From Bradyrhizobium sp. (GTDB lineage: Bacteria; Pseudomonadota; Alphaproteobacteria; Rhizobiales; Xanthobacteraceae): 64,000 nt of DNA. The stretch lies in NCBI RefSeq assembly GCF_027451485.1, contig NZ_DAIDJE010000130.1:1-64000 (forward strand), in the 5' to 3' direction. Made by a program: the position numbers and the translations under genes. Under the pieces are notes generated by a model. The model saw only the letters and a list, made by a program, of their open reading frames with translations, did no database searches and was not told the origin of the DNA. Shown here piece by piece: positions 32,905 to 41,503 of the stretch. Position 1 is the stretch's first letter; the number at the start of each line of letters is the position of its first letter.

Positions 32905-34155
32905 CTAGGCCCAAATCAAAAGCGTGCCGGCCACCAGCATCGCCGCGACCGCCGAAGCCGCCAGCGACCAGTGAATCCCGATCAGGCTTCCGATGAAGCC
33001 GACCGAAATGCCGCTGAAGGTACGCAAGCCCAGACTTGCCATGTTGAACAAGCCGATGACGCGGCCGCGTTTGTCGGGCGGTGCATCGAGTTGAACAAGG
33101 CTCTGGGCCATGGCGTTGAAAGACAGTTCAAGGAAGCCGGCGGAAAGCAGGAAGCCGACCGCGAGCCAGTAGGCACCGGCGAGCGAAAACACCGTCAGCG
33201 CGCCGCCCCACAGCAGCGCCAGCATCATCGCGGTGCGCGGGCGCGGTGGCAGCAGTCCCCCTCCCTCCAGAATCAGCCCCGCGAGCAGTCCGCCGGCGGC
33301 GTCGGCCGCCAGCAGCATGCTGTAGGCAATGCCGGGATCGCCGTGCCGGAGGTCGGCCGCAAAGTTCGGCATCTGCGAGCTATAGGCATTGCCGACGAAG
33401 AACGACGCCGCGCCCGACAGCAGCACCATCGACACGATGGTCGGATGTGCCCTGATCTCGCGCATGGTGGAAAGGATGTCGTTGAGCCCGCGCACCGCGC
33501 GCCGCGGTGCGGCCCAGCCCTTGCGGAAACGCGGCCCGTAAGGAGCGCCGATCAACCACAGCACGAGCGGCAGATAGAACACGGTGTTGAGCATGATGCC
33601 CCAGGCAGGACCGAAGGCGAGCAGGATCGCCGCGCCCACCGCCGGCCCTGCGAGCACCGCGAGATAGCGCGCCATCGCGTTGAGCCGCACCGCGCTTTCG
33701 AGTTCGGCCGGCCCGACGATGTCGTAGAGCAGCATCTGGTTCGGGGTTTGCCACAAGACACCGGCGCAGCCGTGGATGACGAGGATCGCCATCGCCTCCC
33801 ACGTCTGCAGGGAATCCGTGAAGAAGAAATAGCCCCAGCTCGCGGAGGCGATGATGAAGAGCCCCATGCCGCATTGAATGACGCGGCGCGGGTCGACGCG
33901 GTCGGCGAGCGCGCCCGAGGCGACTGAAAACAACAGGAACGGCAGCCAGTGCGAGACGACGGCAAAACCGCCGAGGGCCGGCGAATGGAATTTCTGAAAT
34001 ACCACCCAGTAGCTGATCACGTGCTCGATGTTGTCGGCCATCATGGCCAGCACGTAGGTGGTGAACTGCGCGCGAAAGCCGGAATGGCGCATCGCTGCAA
34101 AAGAGCGCATTCTTGGCGCCGGGGGCTGAACCCCCGTGGGCATGCCGTCGTTCAT
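32905..34155 (-). CDS. MFS transporter, MFS_3 (EntS-like) type
   Basis: A 416-residue permease with ten to twelve helices. It has the pattern of the EntS/MFS_3 branch: FRAQFTTYVLAMMADNIEHV at the start, SVASGALADRVDPRRVIQCG in the first loop, and NQMLLYDIVGPAELESAVRLNAM in the middle. Members export siderophores or small molecules. The ATG at 34155 follows AGGAATTCCC; upstream codons in frame look non-coding. It is not linked to biosynthetic genes here, so the cargo is unknown. Confidence 0.88.
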   Translation of the reverse strand: MNDGMPTGVQPPAPRMRSFAAMRHSGFRAQFTTYVLAMMADNIEHVISYWVVFQKFHSPALGGFAVVSHWLPFLLFSVASGALADRVDPRRVIQCGMGLFIIASASWGYFFFTDSLQTWEAMAILVIHGCAGVLWQTPNQMLLYDIVGPAELESAVRLNAMARYLAVLAGPAVGAAILLAFGPAWGIMLNTVFYLPLVLWLIGAPYGPRFRKGWAAPRRAVRGLNDILSTMREIRAHPTIVSMVLLSGAASFFVGNAYSSQMPNFAADLRHGDPGIAYSMLLAADAAGGLLAGLILEGGGLLPPRPRTAMMLALLWGGALTVFSLAGAYWLAVGFLLSAGFLELSFNAMAQSLVQLDAPPDKRGRVIGLFNMASLGLRTFSGISVGFIGSLIGIHWSLAASAVAAMLVAGTLLIWA

Positions 34156-34322
34156 GAGAGGGAATTCCTTGCGGATACGGAAGAGTTCGCAGGCGGACGT
34201 CCGGGCCGCGCATTCTGACAGTTGAAGCCGCCGAGCGCCCTTCACTCCCCGCAGCCTTCAGCATACCTATGGCAGACCTGATATCAAACAGTCATGCCGA
34301 ATGAGAGCTATGCCAAATTCTG

Positions 34323-35618
34323 ATGCGATCTCCTGACCTCGCACCTCCCGAAAGCCGCGCCAAGCCCGCCTCGCGCGCCATGTCTGCGCGCGCCACCACG
34401 CACGAGCGGCGGCGCGCACTGCGCCGGGCGCGGACGCTGGCAACCTCCCTCCTGCTGTTGATGCTCGCGATCTTTGTCGCGACCTCGATCGGCATGAAGC
34501 AGTGGCCATGGCTCGCTTACGTGCGGGCGTTCGCCGAAGCCGGCATGGTCGGCGCCTGCGCCGACTGGTTCGCGGTGGTTGCCCTGTTCCGCCACCCGCT
34601 CGGAATTCCGATCCCACATACCGCCATCGTCGCCAACAGCAAGGAGCGCATCGGCGTCGCGATCGGCCGCTTCATGGCCAACAACTTCCTTTCGCCGCGA
34701 GTGCTCGTCGAACGCACCCGCGATGTCGATATCTCCGGCTGGGCAGCGCGCTGGATCCTGCGCGGTGACAATGCAAGCAATGTAGCGCAACGCACGACAT
34801 CGTCGCTGAGCCAGGTGCTCACGGCGGTACCTCGCGAAGACCTCGACGCCTTTCTGAGCGGGGCCGTGCGCGCCGGCGTCGAGCACATTCCGGCCTCCGC
34901 CTTCGGGTCAAAGCTGCTCTCGCTGCTATGGGCCCATGGCGAGATGCAGGAACTCGCCGAAAAACTTCTCGCCTGGGCCTCGACGGCGCTTGCCGACAAC
35001 CGCGAGGCGATCCGCGAGAAGGTATCGAAACGCACCTCTCGCCTGATCCCGAAATGGATCGACGGCATCGTCGCCGACAAGATCATCGACGGCGTCGCCC
35101 GCATTCTCGATGAAATGCGCGAGCCGAGCCATCCCTGGCGGATCGAGATGACCACGACGGTCGAGCAATTGATCGGCGATCTCGCAACGAAGCCCGAACT
35201 GATCGAAAAGGGCGAAGAGCTCAAGGCCAGAATGCTGGCCGCCCCTGCGGTGATCACGCAGATCGACGCGCTCTGGGTTTCCATCGAGAACCGGCTGGAG
35301 GCGCCGGAGACTCGGGCGCAGACCACGCGCCTGATCGAGCGTCTTCTCACCAACATCGGCGCGCGCATTCACAACGACCGACAGTTGCGCGACAGCATCA
35401 ACCGCTGGCTCCGCGTCGCGGTGTTGCGAACGGTGGCGCCGCGCCGCAACGAGATCGCCGAGTTCATCCGCAAGGTGGTCGAGAACTGGGATGCCGACAC
35501 GCTGACTGAGCGTATCGAACTCACGGTGGGACGCGACCTTCAATACATCCGCATCAACGGAACGCTGGTTGGAGGACTCGTCGGCCTCATTATTTTTGCG
35601 ATCACCCAACTGTTTTAG
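34323..35618 (+). CDS. DUF445 family membrane protein
   Basis: A 431-residue protein of the DUF445 (YjiN) family. A membrane segment at about residues 40-58 (LATSLLLLMLAIFVATSIG) is followed by the diagnostic AEAGMVGACADWFAVVALFRHPLGIPIPHTAIV. A long helical, charged middle region follows, and a final hydrophobic segment (INGTLVGGLVGLIIFAITQLF) returns to the membrane at the C-terminus. DUF445 proteins are found across bacteria with no assigned activity. The gene starts 168 bases after the divergent MFS start and appears monocistronic. Confidence 0.9.
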   Translation: MRSPDLAPPESRAKPASRAMSARATTHERRRALRRARTLATSLLLLMLAIFVATSIGMKQWPWLAYVRAFAEAGMVGACADWFAVVALFRHPLGIPIPHTAIVANSKERIGVAIGRFMANNFLSPRVLVERTRDVDISGWAARWILRGDNASNVAQRTTSSLSQVLTAVPREDLDAFLSGAVRAGVEHIPASAFGSKLLSLLWAHGEMQELAEKLLAWASTALADNREAIREKVSKRTSRLIPKWIDGIVADKIIDGVARILDEMREPSHPWRIEMTTTVEQLIGDLATKPELIEKGEELKARMLAAPAVITQIDALWVSIENRLEAPETRAQTTRLIERLLTNIGARIHNDRQLRDSINRWLRVAVLRTVAPRRNEIAEFIRKVVENWDADTLTERIELTVGRDLQYIRINGTLVGGLVGLIIFAITQLF

Positions 35619-35915
35619 GCGGATCCGCACGCGCGTTCGCTGTTGGTTTGTCACCGATCGAGCACGCCGTCTCTTCAGATTCGTCGAACAGCGCACAGAC
35701 ATTGCCGAGCCCCGGGGTGAAGGCAACCACATCGACGCCGTTTAGGATCGCTCCTCTCCATTGAGGGACCCGTCATTCAGATTTCAGATTCCGCCGCGGA
35801 CGGGTACGGCGCTTTGGAACGGGGGCTAAAATAAGCTTTAGTTTGTCAGGTCGTGCCGTTCGTGCGAACATTGGTACAATTGCTTTATACATTGCCCCGA
35901 CCGGGATATTAGCTG

Positions 35916-36092
35916 GTGGCGTCCATATTATTCACCTGCCCGAACACCCAATGGAAAGTCGAGCATAGGCTTCCGGACGACGATCCTCCTGCCGAGAGGG
36001 AGTACGCTGGAATTGTCTGTGCAAGCTGCGGCCGCGTTCATTTCGTCAACCGTGACGGAAAAGTCTTCAGGGCGGAGCTCAAGCAGCCTTAA
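35916..36092 (+). CDS. Small zinc-ribbon-like protein (58 aa)
   Basis: A 58-residue protein opening MASILFTCPNTQWKVEH, with a later CASCGRVHFVN and ending AELKQP. C8 and the pair C35-x2-C38, with nearby His, suggest a small treble- or ribbon-type metal site, like short 'CPxT...CxxCGxxHxVN' proteins common in Bradyrhizobium. The start is a GTG and no strong ribosome binding site is visible, so it could be missed by length cut-offs. Codon third positions fit a real gene. Function unknown; a regulatory or zinc-storage role is speculation. Confidence 0.65.
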   Translation: MASILFTCPNTQWKVEHRLPDDDPPAEREYAGIVCASCGRVHFVNRDGKVFRAELKQP

Positions 36093-36179
36093 GCCGATAA
36101 AGCGTCGGGGCTTCCGACGACGAACTGACGTGCCAGTGATTTAGCCCTGCTGACGAGCGGCCTGGCGCACGCGCTGCTT

Positions 36180-36800
36180 TCAAAATTCTCCTTGCTTCGA
36201 TTGAACTGAAGCAGGCGTGCGTAGCTTGCGCATCTCTCTTGTCATTTTTCTCTTGTCATTTTCTTGTTCGGAGGATTCGCGATCAATCCTGGGCTGCAGC
36301 TCGGCAATGTCAGTGAAAACATCTGCCTGTCGACGCAACTCGTCGGCGATCATCGGCGGCTGACTGGCCATCGTGGAAATCACCGTGACCAGCACACCGC
36401 GCCGCTGCACGGCTTCAACGAGCCGCCGGAAATTTCCATCGCCGGAGAAGAGCACCATCTGATCTATATGATCGGCAAGCTCCATGGCATTTACAGCCAG
36501 CTCGATATCCATATTGCGCTTGAACTTGCGACGACCGCTGGCATCGACAAACTCCTTCGTTGCCTTGGTGACCACCGTGTAACCACTGTAGTCCAGCCAG
36601 TCGATCAAGGGACGGATCGAAGAAATTTCCTGATCCTCATTGACGGTCGTATAATAAAACGCACGTAAGAGCGTTCCTCGGCTTTCGAATTCCGCCAAGA
36701 GACGCCGGTAATCGATATCGAAACCAAGCGCCCTCGCCGTCGCGTATAAGTTGGGACCATCTATAAACAGGCCGATCTTGCTTCTGCTGGATGATGGCAT
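36180..36800 (-). CDS. NYN domain (LabA/DUF88) protein, putative RNase
   Basis: A 206-residue protein of the PIN-like NYN superfamily. Catalytic acidic residues are visible: D14 and N17 in GLFIDGPNLY, D98 in NMDIELAVNAM and D121 in FSGDGNF. A basic, polar C-terminal tail of about 30 residues follows. NYN proteins are predicted metal-dependent RNases acting on tRNA or other RNA, and the LabA branch is linked to regulatory roles. It lies alone in lower-GC surroundings. The start at 36800 has no obvious ribosome binding site, but the fold begins there. Confidence 0.9.
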   Translation of the reverse strand: MPSSSRSKIGLFIDGPNLYATARALGFDIDYRRLLAEFESRGTLLRAFYYTTVNEDQEISSIRPLIDWLDYSGYTVVTKATKEFVDASGRRKFKRNMDIELAVNAMELADHIDQMVLFSGDGNFRRLVEAVQRRGVLVTVISTMASQPPMIADELRRQADVFTDIAELQPRIDRESSEQENDKRKMTREMRKLRTPASVQSKQGEF

Positions 36801-37319
36801 TGCGCAAACTCGAAATGTGCGAGCCGATGCGGCTCGCATTCTGAGCTTATTGGGACAAGGAGAGGCTCAAGCGAGCTCTATGGAAGTACGGCAACCATCC
36901 GGCGCGCCTCCGCGAGACAGCGCGCAGTTCGCCACCGCAAGCAACAGCAACACCGTATAGTGTCATTCCGCTTGCGAGATTGACCCGCACCAATTGATTC
37001 TAATGCGGCGGGTTCAAGGTTTGGAGCAACATCTAGACCTGGATGATCCATATATCAAATTCCGACAGCGCGACGGGACGTCGCATCTCCGTGGACCTTT
37101 GCTCGCCGCAGCAGCGACGATTTTGGTTCAGATGCCGCAACGTTTGCACCGCACCCTTCATGCACTCCCTGCCAAGCTGACCTTCGCACTGCCTGGGCTC
37201 CCGGGCCGCTTCCAACCTCTTCAACCCTGTAGGATGGTCTTTTCGAACGGCTGGCAATCAAGTCTTTATTTCTCGCCTCTAGTTTGCGTTTACTAGATAT
37301 TACGCGAACAGGTTGTGTC
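36801..37319. other. Gap with no convincing gene
   Basis: A 519-base divergent spacer with lower GC content than the genes around it. A 100-codon open frame at 36994-37296 lacks a ribosome binding site and any recognisable domain. It probably contains the promoters of the NYN and membrane-transferase genes. Confidence 0.5.
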
Positions 37320-38747
37320 ATGGATCACAGTCCGACAGCCGCGGCAAGCGGCCCGGTGGACGTGTGCGCCCCGCAGTGGCGGTGGCTTATGCAGCTCAGT
37401 TTGCCAAACGCGATGCTGATCGCGGCAGGGCTACTGCTGCCAAATCTGCTGTCGCTCGCGTCTCTGGTTCCAGGCTTCGACATCGGGCTGCCGCCGCGGT
37501 CCGCTGCGATCGCGCTCTATGCGAGCCTGGCAATCCTCGCCCGCAGCATTCCATTCGCCCTGACTGCCCTGTTGTTCTTTGGTCTGCTCGCGTTCGACAT
37601 GGTCCAGACGCTGTCGCTGATGTTTCGTTTGGCACCCGGCGAGTTGATGAGGGCCCTCGACCAAGCGAGCCGCATCCACTTCTTCGCATCTCCGCTTTAT
37701 CTGACATTGATCGGAACGTTGATGGTCGGCACGCTGGCCGCACTGGCCTGCCTGGCTCGGCGTAGCCTGCTGACGCGCGGCAATGCGCTCGTTCTGTTCA
37801 CCCTCGCGCTTGCTTTTGGCGTGATCGACCACGCCGGGAACGTCCCGCTGCAGTACCAGTTCGGCTCGATTCTGGGTCGCGACCAGCCTGTGGAATCGGC
37901 GGCCGAGCGCTCGGGCTTCACGGTCTCCGCGGGCGCGAACGGCAGCAACGTCGTCATGGTCATCGCGGAAAGCCTCGGATACGTGCGCGACACCGCTGCG
38001 CGGGATCGCATCGCTGCCCCGCTTTACGGTGCCGACATCATCAAGGACTACGTCGTCACCGCAGGTCATACGCCTTATTACGGCTCGACGACCTCCGGTG
38101 AAATGCGCGAGCTCTGCAATACCCGCACCTTCTACGCCGAATTTGTCTTGAAGGACGGCGACTCCTGCCTGCCCAACCTGCTCGCCGCTCGCGGATACAG
38201 CAGTATCGCGGTGCATGCTTTTTCCGGCGGCATGTTTCAGCGTGAGAAGTGGTATCCGATCGTCGGATTCGATCAGGCACTGTTCGGAGACGACCTCGTC
38301 AAGACGACGCGCCGGACTTGCGGCAGCGCGTTCCGCGGCGCCTGTGACGCCGATCTGGCGCCCATGATTGCTGCGGCATCGCAACGGGCCGCCCTGGCCG
38401 GCAAGCCGCGATTCATCTATTGGCTGACATTGAACACGCACATTCCGGTCGCACCCGGCGAAGCCCTGACCAATTTCCATTGCGAACGTGACGACAACGG
38501 CTTCGGTGTGCCACAGGTTTGCCGAATGGCCGAGTTGTGGCACGACGTTTTCACCGTCGTCGCGACGATCGCGCGTGATCCAGCGGTCGCACCTGCCGAG
38601 ATCCTTGTCGTCGGCGATCACGCGCCCCCGCTGTGGTCGAGGCGCGGCCGCGCACAATTCGCTCCTGGCGAGGTTGCGTGGTATCGACTGCAGCCGCGTC
38701 AGCCCCCGATCGGGCCAAATGCGCGTCAGACTGCGGTCAGAGGATAG
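37320..38747 (+). CDS. Membrane-anchored sulfatase-fold (phosphoethanolamine-transferase-like) enzyme
   Basis: A 475-residue protein with four to five N-terminal membrane helices (to about residue 170) and a periplasmic alkaline-phosphatase-superfamily domain. Candidate metal and catalytic residues: E217 in MVIAESLG, T257/T258 in GSTTSGEM as nucleophile, H374 in NTHIPV and D433-H434 in GDHAPP. The layout matches EptA/LtaS-type transferases that decorate lipid A or glycans with phospho-groups. Several Cys in the domain (C266, C283, C334, C342) could form disulfides, as in EptA. The substrate is unknown. It is monocistronic. Confidence 0.85.
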   Translation: MDHSPTAAASGPVDVCAPQWRWLMQLSLPNAMLIAAGLLLPNLLSLASLVPGFDIGLPPRSAAIALYASLAILARSIPFALTALLFFGLLAFDMVQTLSLMFRLAPGELMRALDQASRIHFFASPLYLTLIGTLMVGTLAALACLARRSLLTRGNALVLFTLALAFGVIDHAGNVPLQYQFGSILGRDQPVESAAERSGFTVSAGANGSNVVMVIAESLGYVRDTAARDRIAAPLYGADIIKDYVVTAGHTPYYGSTTSGEMRELCNTRTFYAEFVLKDGDSCLPNLLAARGYSSIAVHAFSGGMFQREKWYPIVGFDQALFGDDLVKTTRRTCGSAFRGACDADLAPMIAAASQRAALAGKPRFIYWLTLNTHIPVAPGEALTNFHCERDDNGFGVPQVCRMAELWHDVFTVVATIARDPAVAPAEILVVGDHAPPLWSRRGRAQFAPGEVAWYRLQPRQPPIGPNARQTAVRG

Positions 38748-38824
38748 GCACGGCTAATCGTCTCGAGATCCGTCACGTCTACTGCCCATCACGCAGCGGT
38801 TTTGGGCGCGGCTGCTTCCCTCAG

Positions 38825-39589
38825 TCAGTCCCCCGGCTCCATGCCTTTCGATTTAAAGAGCGCCAGAGCCGACGGGCCACTCAATGAAGCGATCAACTCC
38901 TTGGCGGCGGCGGCATCGCGCGTTGCCGTGCCAATGCCGGCGGCATACACGGTGTAGTTTTGAATTTCCTTCGGCAGCGGCCCGACCAGCGTGACGCCGG
39001 CATGCGGCACGATCTCACTGATCTGGTGAATTCCAAGCTCGGCCTGGCCGGACTCGACGTAGTCGGCGACATAGCCGCCCTGTTTGAGCTTTTCCTTTGG
39101 CTTGACTTGATCCGCTATGCCGAGTCGTTCGAGCAGCTTCTCGACATAAATGCCGCTGGAGCCGCCGCTTGCAGGATCGATGAAGCTGATCGACTTTGCC
39201 TCGAGCAGTGCCTTCTTGAAAGCCTCGACGGTCGAAATGTCGGGTTTGCTTGCGCCGGCTTTCACCATCACTCCGACGCCGACGCGAGCGAGGTTGGTGC
39301 GGCTGCCCGATATCACCTTGCCCTCGCTGGCCAGCTTGTCGACAGCCGCAGGCGTCATCACGACCACATCGAAGCTTTCGCCCGCTTCGATCCGCTTCAT
39401 CAGTGCGCCGACCGTATCATTTTCGACCGAGACCTTGTTGCCGCTCGTCCTCTCGTATTCGGGCAGCAGCGCCAGTACCGTCGACCTGAAGGCTCCGGCG
39501 GTGAGCAGTTTCAGCTCGGCGGCTGGGCAAGCGCCTGCCCAAAGGGCGGCGCTCGTGACCCCAGCAAGCAGCAACGCCTTGTAACGCAT
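38825..39589 (-). CDS. ModA-like substrate-binding domain protein
   Basis: A 254-residue periplasmic binding protein. The signal peptide ends near residue 24 (CPAAELK). The mature fold shows the molybdate-binding-like pattern: LKLLTAGAFRSTVLALLPEYER, VVVMTPAAVDKLASEGKV, IDPASGGSSGIYVEKLLERLGI. The molybdate-contact residues of ModA are not clearly kept, and no permease or ATPase adjoins, so it may bind another small anion or act as an orphan. AGGAG about 10 bases upstream supports the ATG at 39589. Confidence 0.85.
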   Translation of the reverse strand: MRYKALLLAGVTSAALWAGACPAAELKLLTAGAFRSTVLALLPEYERTSGNKVSVENDTVGALMKRIEAGESFDVVVMTPAAVDKLASEGKVISGSRTNLARVGVGVMVKAGASKPDISTVEAFKKALLEAKSISFIDPASGGSSGIYVEKLLERLGIADQVKPKEKLKQGGYVADYVESGQAELGIHQISEIVPHAGVTLVGPLPKEIQNYTVYAAGIGTATRDAAAAKELIASLSGPSALALFKSKGMEPGD

Positions 39590-39694
39590 CGCACCGGTTC
39601 TCCTGTCTCCCTGAAGCACGGGTTGCAGCCCGTGAGGAGCACAAAATGCCCGGCGCGTTGCTACGTGACTTCGGCGACGTGCACAAGAAGTGCC

Positions 39695-39970
39695 CTATAT
39701 TTGTCCGGGCGGATGAAGGCTCGGATCCTCGCCACCGACCCTGGAGGGATCCCTTCCGCTGAAGCCGAAGTTCTCGCGGTTGCGCTGAAATTCGGGGTCG
39801 TAGTGCCCGCTGCGCGGATCCATATAGCCGGAATAATCCCGATAATAAGGCCGGTAGTGGTGAAGCCGGTAATGATGAACGTGTCGTGCAAAAACCGGCG
39901 TTGCCGTCAGCATCGGCACCGCCGTGGCGCAGATCATGGCGACAGTTGAGAGAGCAAGCTTGAACCGCAT
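39695..39970 (-). CDS. Small exported His/Tyr-rich protein (91 aa)
   Basis: A 91-residue protein with a signal peptide cleaved after VFA at about residue 28. The mature part is rich in His, Tyr, Arg and Asp (HVHHYRLHHYRPYYRDY), then polar with FQRNRENFGFSGRDPS. The His/Tyr cluster could bind metal, which is inference. A good EcfG-type promoter (GGAAC-N16-CGTT) lies 36 bases upstream on the minus strand, so it is probably stress-induced. It is divergent from the Gly/Ser/Thr-rich gene pair. Confidence 0.8.
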   Translation of the reverse strand: MRFKLALSTVAMICATAVPMLTATPVFARHVHHYRLHHYRPYYRDYSGYMDPRSGHYDPEFQRNRENFGFSGRDPSRVGGEDPSLHPPGQI

Positions 39971-40005
39971 GACGATGATCTCTTTCTCGATTGTGGCGGA
40001 AAATC

Positions 40006-40030
40006 AACGCCCCGTGCGGATCGCCGTTCC
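40006..40030 (-). promoter_or_regulatory. Candidate EcfG (general stress) promoter
   Basis: Read on the minus strand: GGAAC (40030-40026), 16 bases, CGTT ending at 40006. It is the best match of the four in this window and lies 36 bases before the ATG at 39970. Confidence 0.6.
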
Positions 40031-40171
40031 CGTCAGTCCTACCATATCCTTCATCACGCGGCCCTGTTAAGAACACCAAGGCGTATTCCGGACCGCAGGG
40101 CGCCCTCTTGCGGGGGACGCCCCAGCGGCTTCGCGGCGGATGCGCCGTCGATTGGAAGAAAGGAAAAGATC

Positions 40172-40417
40172 ATGAAGGTCAGAACATTGACTCTCGCAGC
40201 CGTGTTTGCGGTATCGAGCGGCCTCGCCTTCGCGGCCGGCGCGCCCAAAGGCGCTGCTGGCACCGGCGGAATAGGGAGTTCGACGGGCGGCGCGGGAACG
40301 GGCGGCACGTCCAGCAGCAGCACAGGCACCGGCGGCACCAGCGGTACGGCCCAGGGCTCCGGCGGGCTCAGTCAGGGCAACCAGAATTCGTCCGGTACAT
40401 CGTCGTCGGGTCAATAG
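40172..40417 (+). CDS. Gly/Ser/Thr-rich exported protein, copy 1 (81 aa)
   Basis: An 81-residue protein with a signal peptide (MKVRTLTLAAVFAVSSGLAF, cleaved after AFA). The mature 59 residues are almost only Gly, Ser, Thr, Ala and Gln, in units like GTGGTSSSS and GTGGTSG. It is the first of two tandem paralogues with nearly the same signal peptide and the same C-terminal pattern (SQGNQNSSGTS). AGGA precedes the ATG. Such low-complexity chains are expected to be disordered; a structural or surface role is possible but unproven. Confidence 0.8.
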   Translation: MKVRTLTLAAVFAVSSGLAFAAGAPKGAAGTGGIGSSTGGAGTGGTSSSSTGTGGTSGTAQGSGGLSQGNQNSSGTSSSGQ

Positions 40418-40587
40418 CGGCTGGCAGCCTGACCGCTGCCGCCAATGAGGCCGCTTGCCATCACATGTTCGGCTCGATCACTTCCTTCTTGTTGCGGAAG
40501 CGGGGATCGGCCCGCGCGGCTCTGCAGCAGGAACGCCGGGGCACCTTCGCACTTGATTCGCCGTCGATCAGACGAAGGGAGAACATC

Positions 40588-40998
40588 ATGAAGACAAGAA
40601 CATTGATGCTGGCGGCAGTGTTCGCTGTATCGAGCAGCCTGGCCTTTGCGGCAGGTGGTGGCGGCGGTGCAGGTGCCGGCTCCGGCGGCACGGGAGGCGG
40701 TGGCGCCGCGGGCGGCTCCGCAGGCATCGGCGGGACATCGACGATGGGCGGCGGCGGAGCGTCCACCGGCGGCACGGCCGGGATGACGTCTCCGGGCACA
40801 GGCGGCGTGACCCAGGGCAGCACGACCGGCATGGGAACGGGCCCGACCGGCACCGGAACGGGCGGCACGGCCGGCACCAGCCTGGGCACTGGTGGAACGG
40901 CCGGCACCAGCCTCGGTACCGGCGGCACCAGCGGCGCGTTCAGCGGCTCAGGCGGATCCAATCAGGGCAGCGAGAATTCGTCCGGCACCAGCAAGTAG
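40588..40998 (+). CDS. Gly/Ser/Thr-rich exported protein, copy 2 (136 aa)
   Basis: A 136-residue paralogue of the preceding gene. The signal peptide MKTRTLMLAAVFAVSSSLAF differs at only three positions from copy 1. The mature part has a longer Gly/Thr/Ser/Ala repeat region, including a tandem GTGGTAGTSL duplication (about 40857-40916), and ends NQGSENSSGTSK. GAAGGGAG upstream supports the ATG at 40588. It probably arose by duplication followed by repeat expansion. No catalytic motif is present. Confidence 0.8.
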   Translation: MKTRTLMLAAVFAVSSSLAFAAGGGGGAGAGSGGTGGGGAAGGSAGIGGTSTMGGGGASTGGTAGMTSPGTGGVTQGSTTGMGTGPTGTGTGGTAGTSLGTGGTAGTSLGTGGTSGAFSGSGGSNQGSENSSGTSK

Positions 40999-41091
40999 CA
41001 AGGCCGGCATCGGCAAGCAGCAAGGGACTGCCAAAGACCAACACGGGCTCCGGCTTTGCAAGGCCGGGGCCGTCTTCGTCTCGGATCGCAT

Positions 41092-41406
41092 TCAGCGCTT
41101 CGGCGAGCAGCTCACCAGCACAATATAATCTGGAAGGCTCGATGTGATGCCGTAGATCTCGGTGTCGACGATATCCTCGCCAACCACACGGGCTTTCCGG
41201 CATTCGCCGCGAACGAGACCGAGTGCCATGCGGTTGCGGTCTTCCCGCACCAGCGGATTATATTTGATGTCCGGAATTTTGGGGACATGCACCACGAAGT
41301 CATATGGCCTGCCCGGCGGGGCCGCATCGACCCGAACCATTCCCCTGGTGTCGGTCCAGCCCGGCAACACCGCCAGAAGCAAAACCGCGGCCCAAATTCG
41401 CGCCAT
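41092..41406 (-). CDS. Exported hypothetical protein (104 aa)
   Basis: A 104-residue protein with a likely signal peptide (ARIWAAVLLLAVLPGW, cleaved near residue 18-20). The mature part contains YDFVVHVPKIPDIKYNP, LGLVRGECRKARVVG and a second Cys near the C-terminus (VLVSCSPKR), so one disulfide is possible. I do not recognise a family. The start has a G-rich but non-consensus upstream sequence. Its compact alpha/beta pattern and signal peptide argue for a real gene; the codon evidence is moderate. Confidence 0.6.
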   Translation of the reverse strand: MARIWAAVLLLAVLPGWTDTRGMVRVDAAPPGRPYDFVVHVPKIPDIKYNPLVREDRNRMALGLVRGECRKARVVGEDIVDTEIYGITSSLPDYIVLVSCSPKR

Positions 41407-41503
41407 GCTGCGCCCCCGACTCTGTCACGCCGGAATCTCGGCGTGGCGAACGCAAGGTGACAGCAATTGGAGAATTCGGCAATGGTTGTCGAAGTGCGCG
41501 CGT

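Noticed and set aside
36994..37296. 100-codon frame in the gap before the membrane transferase
   Set aside because: No ribosome binding site, no domain and composition unlike neighbouring genes.
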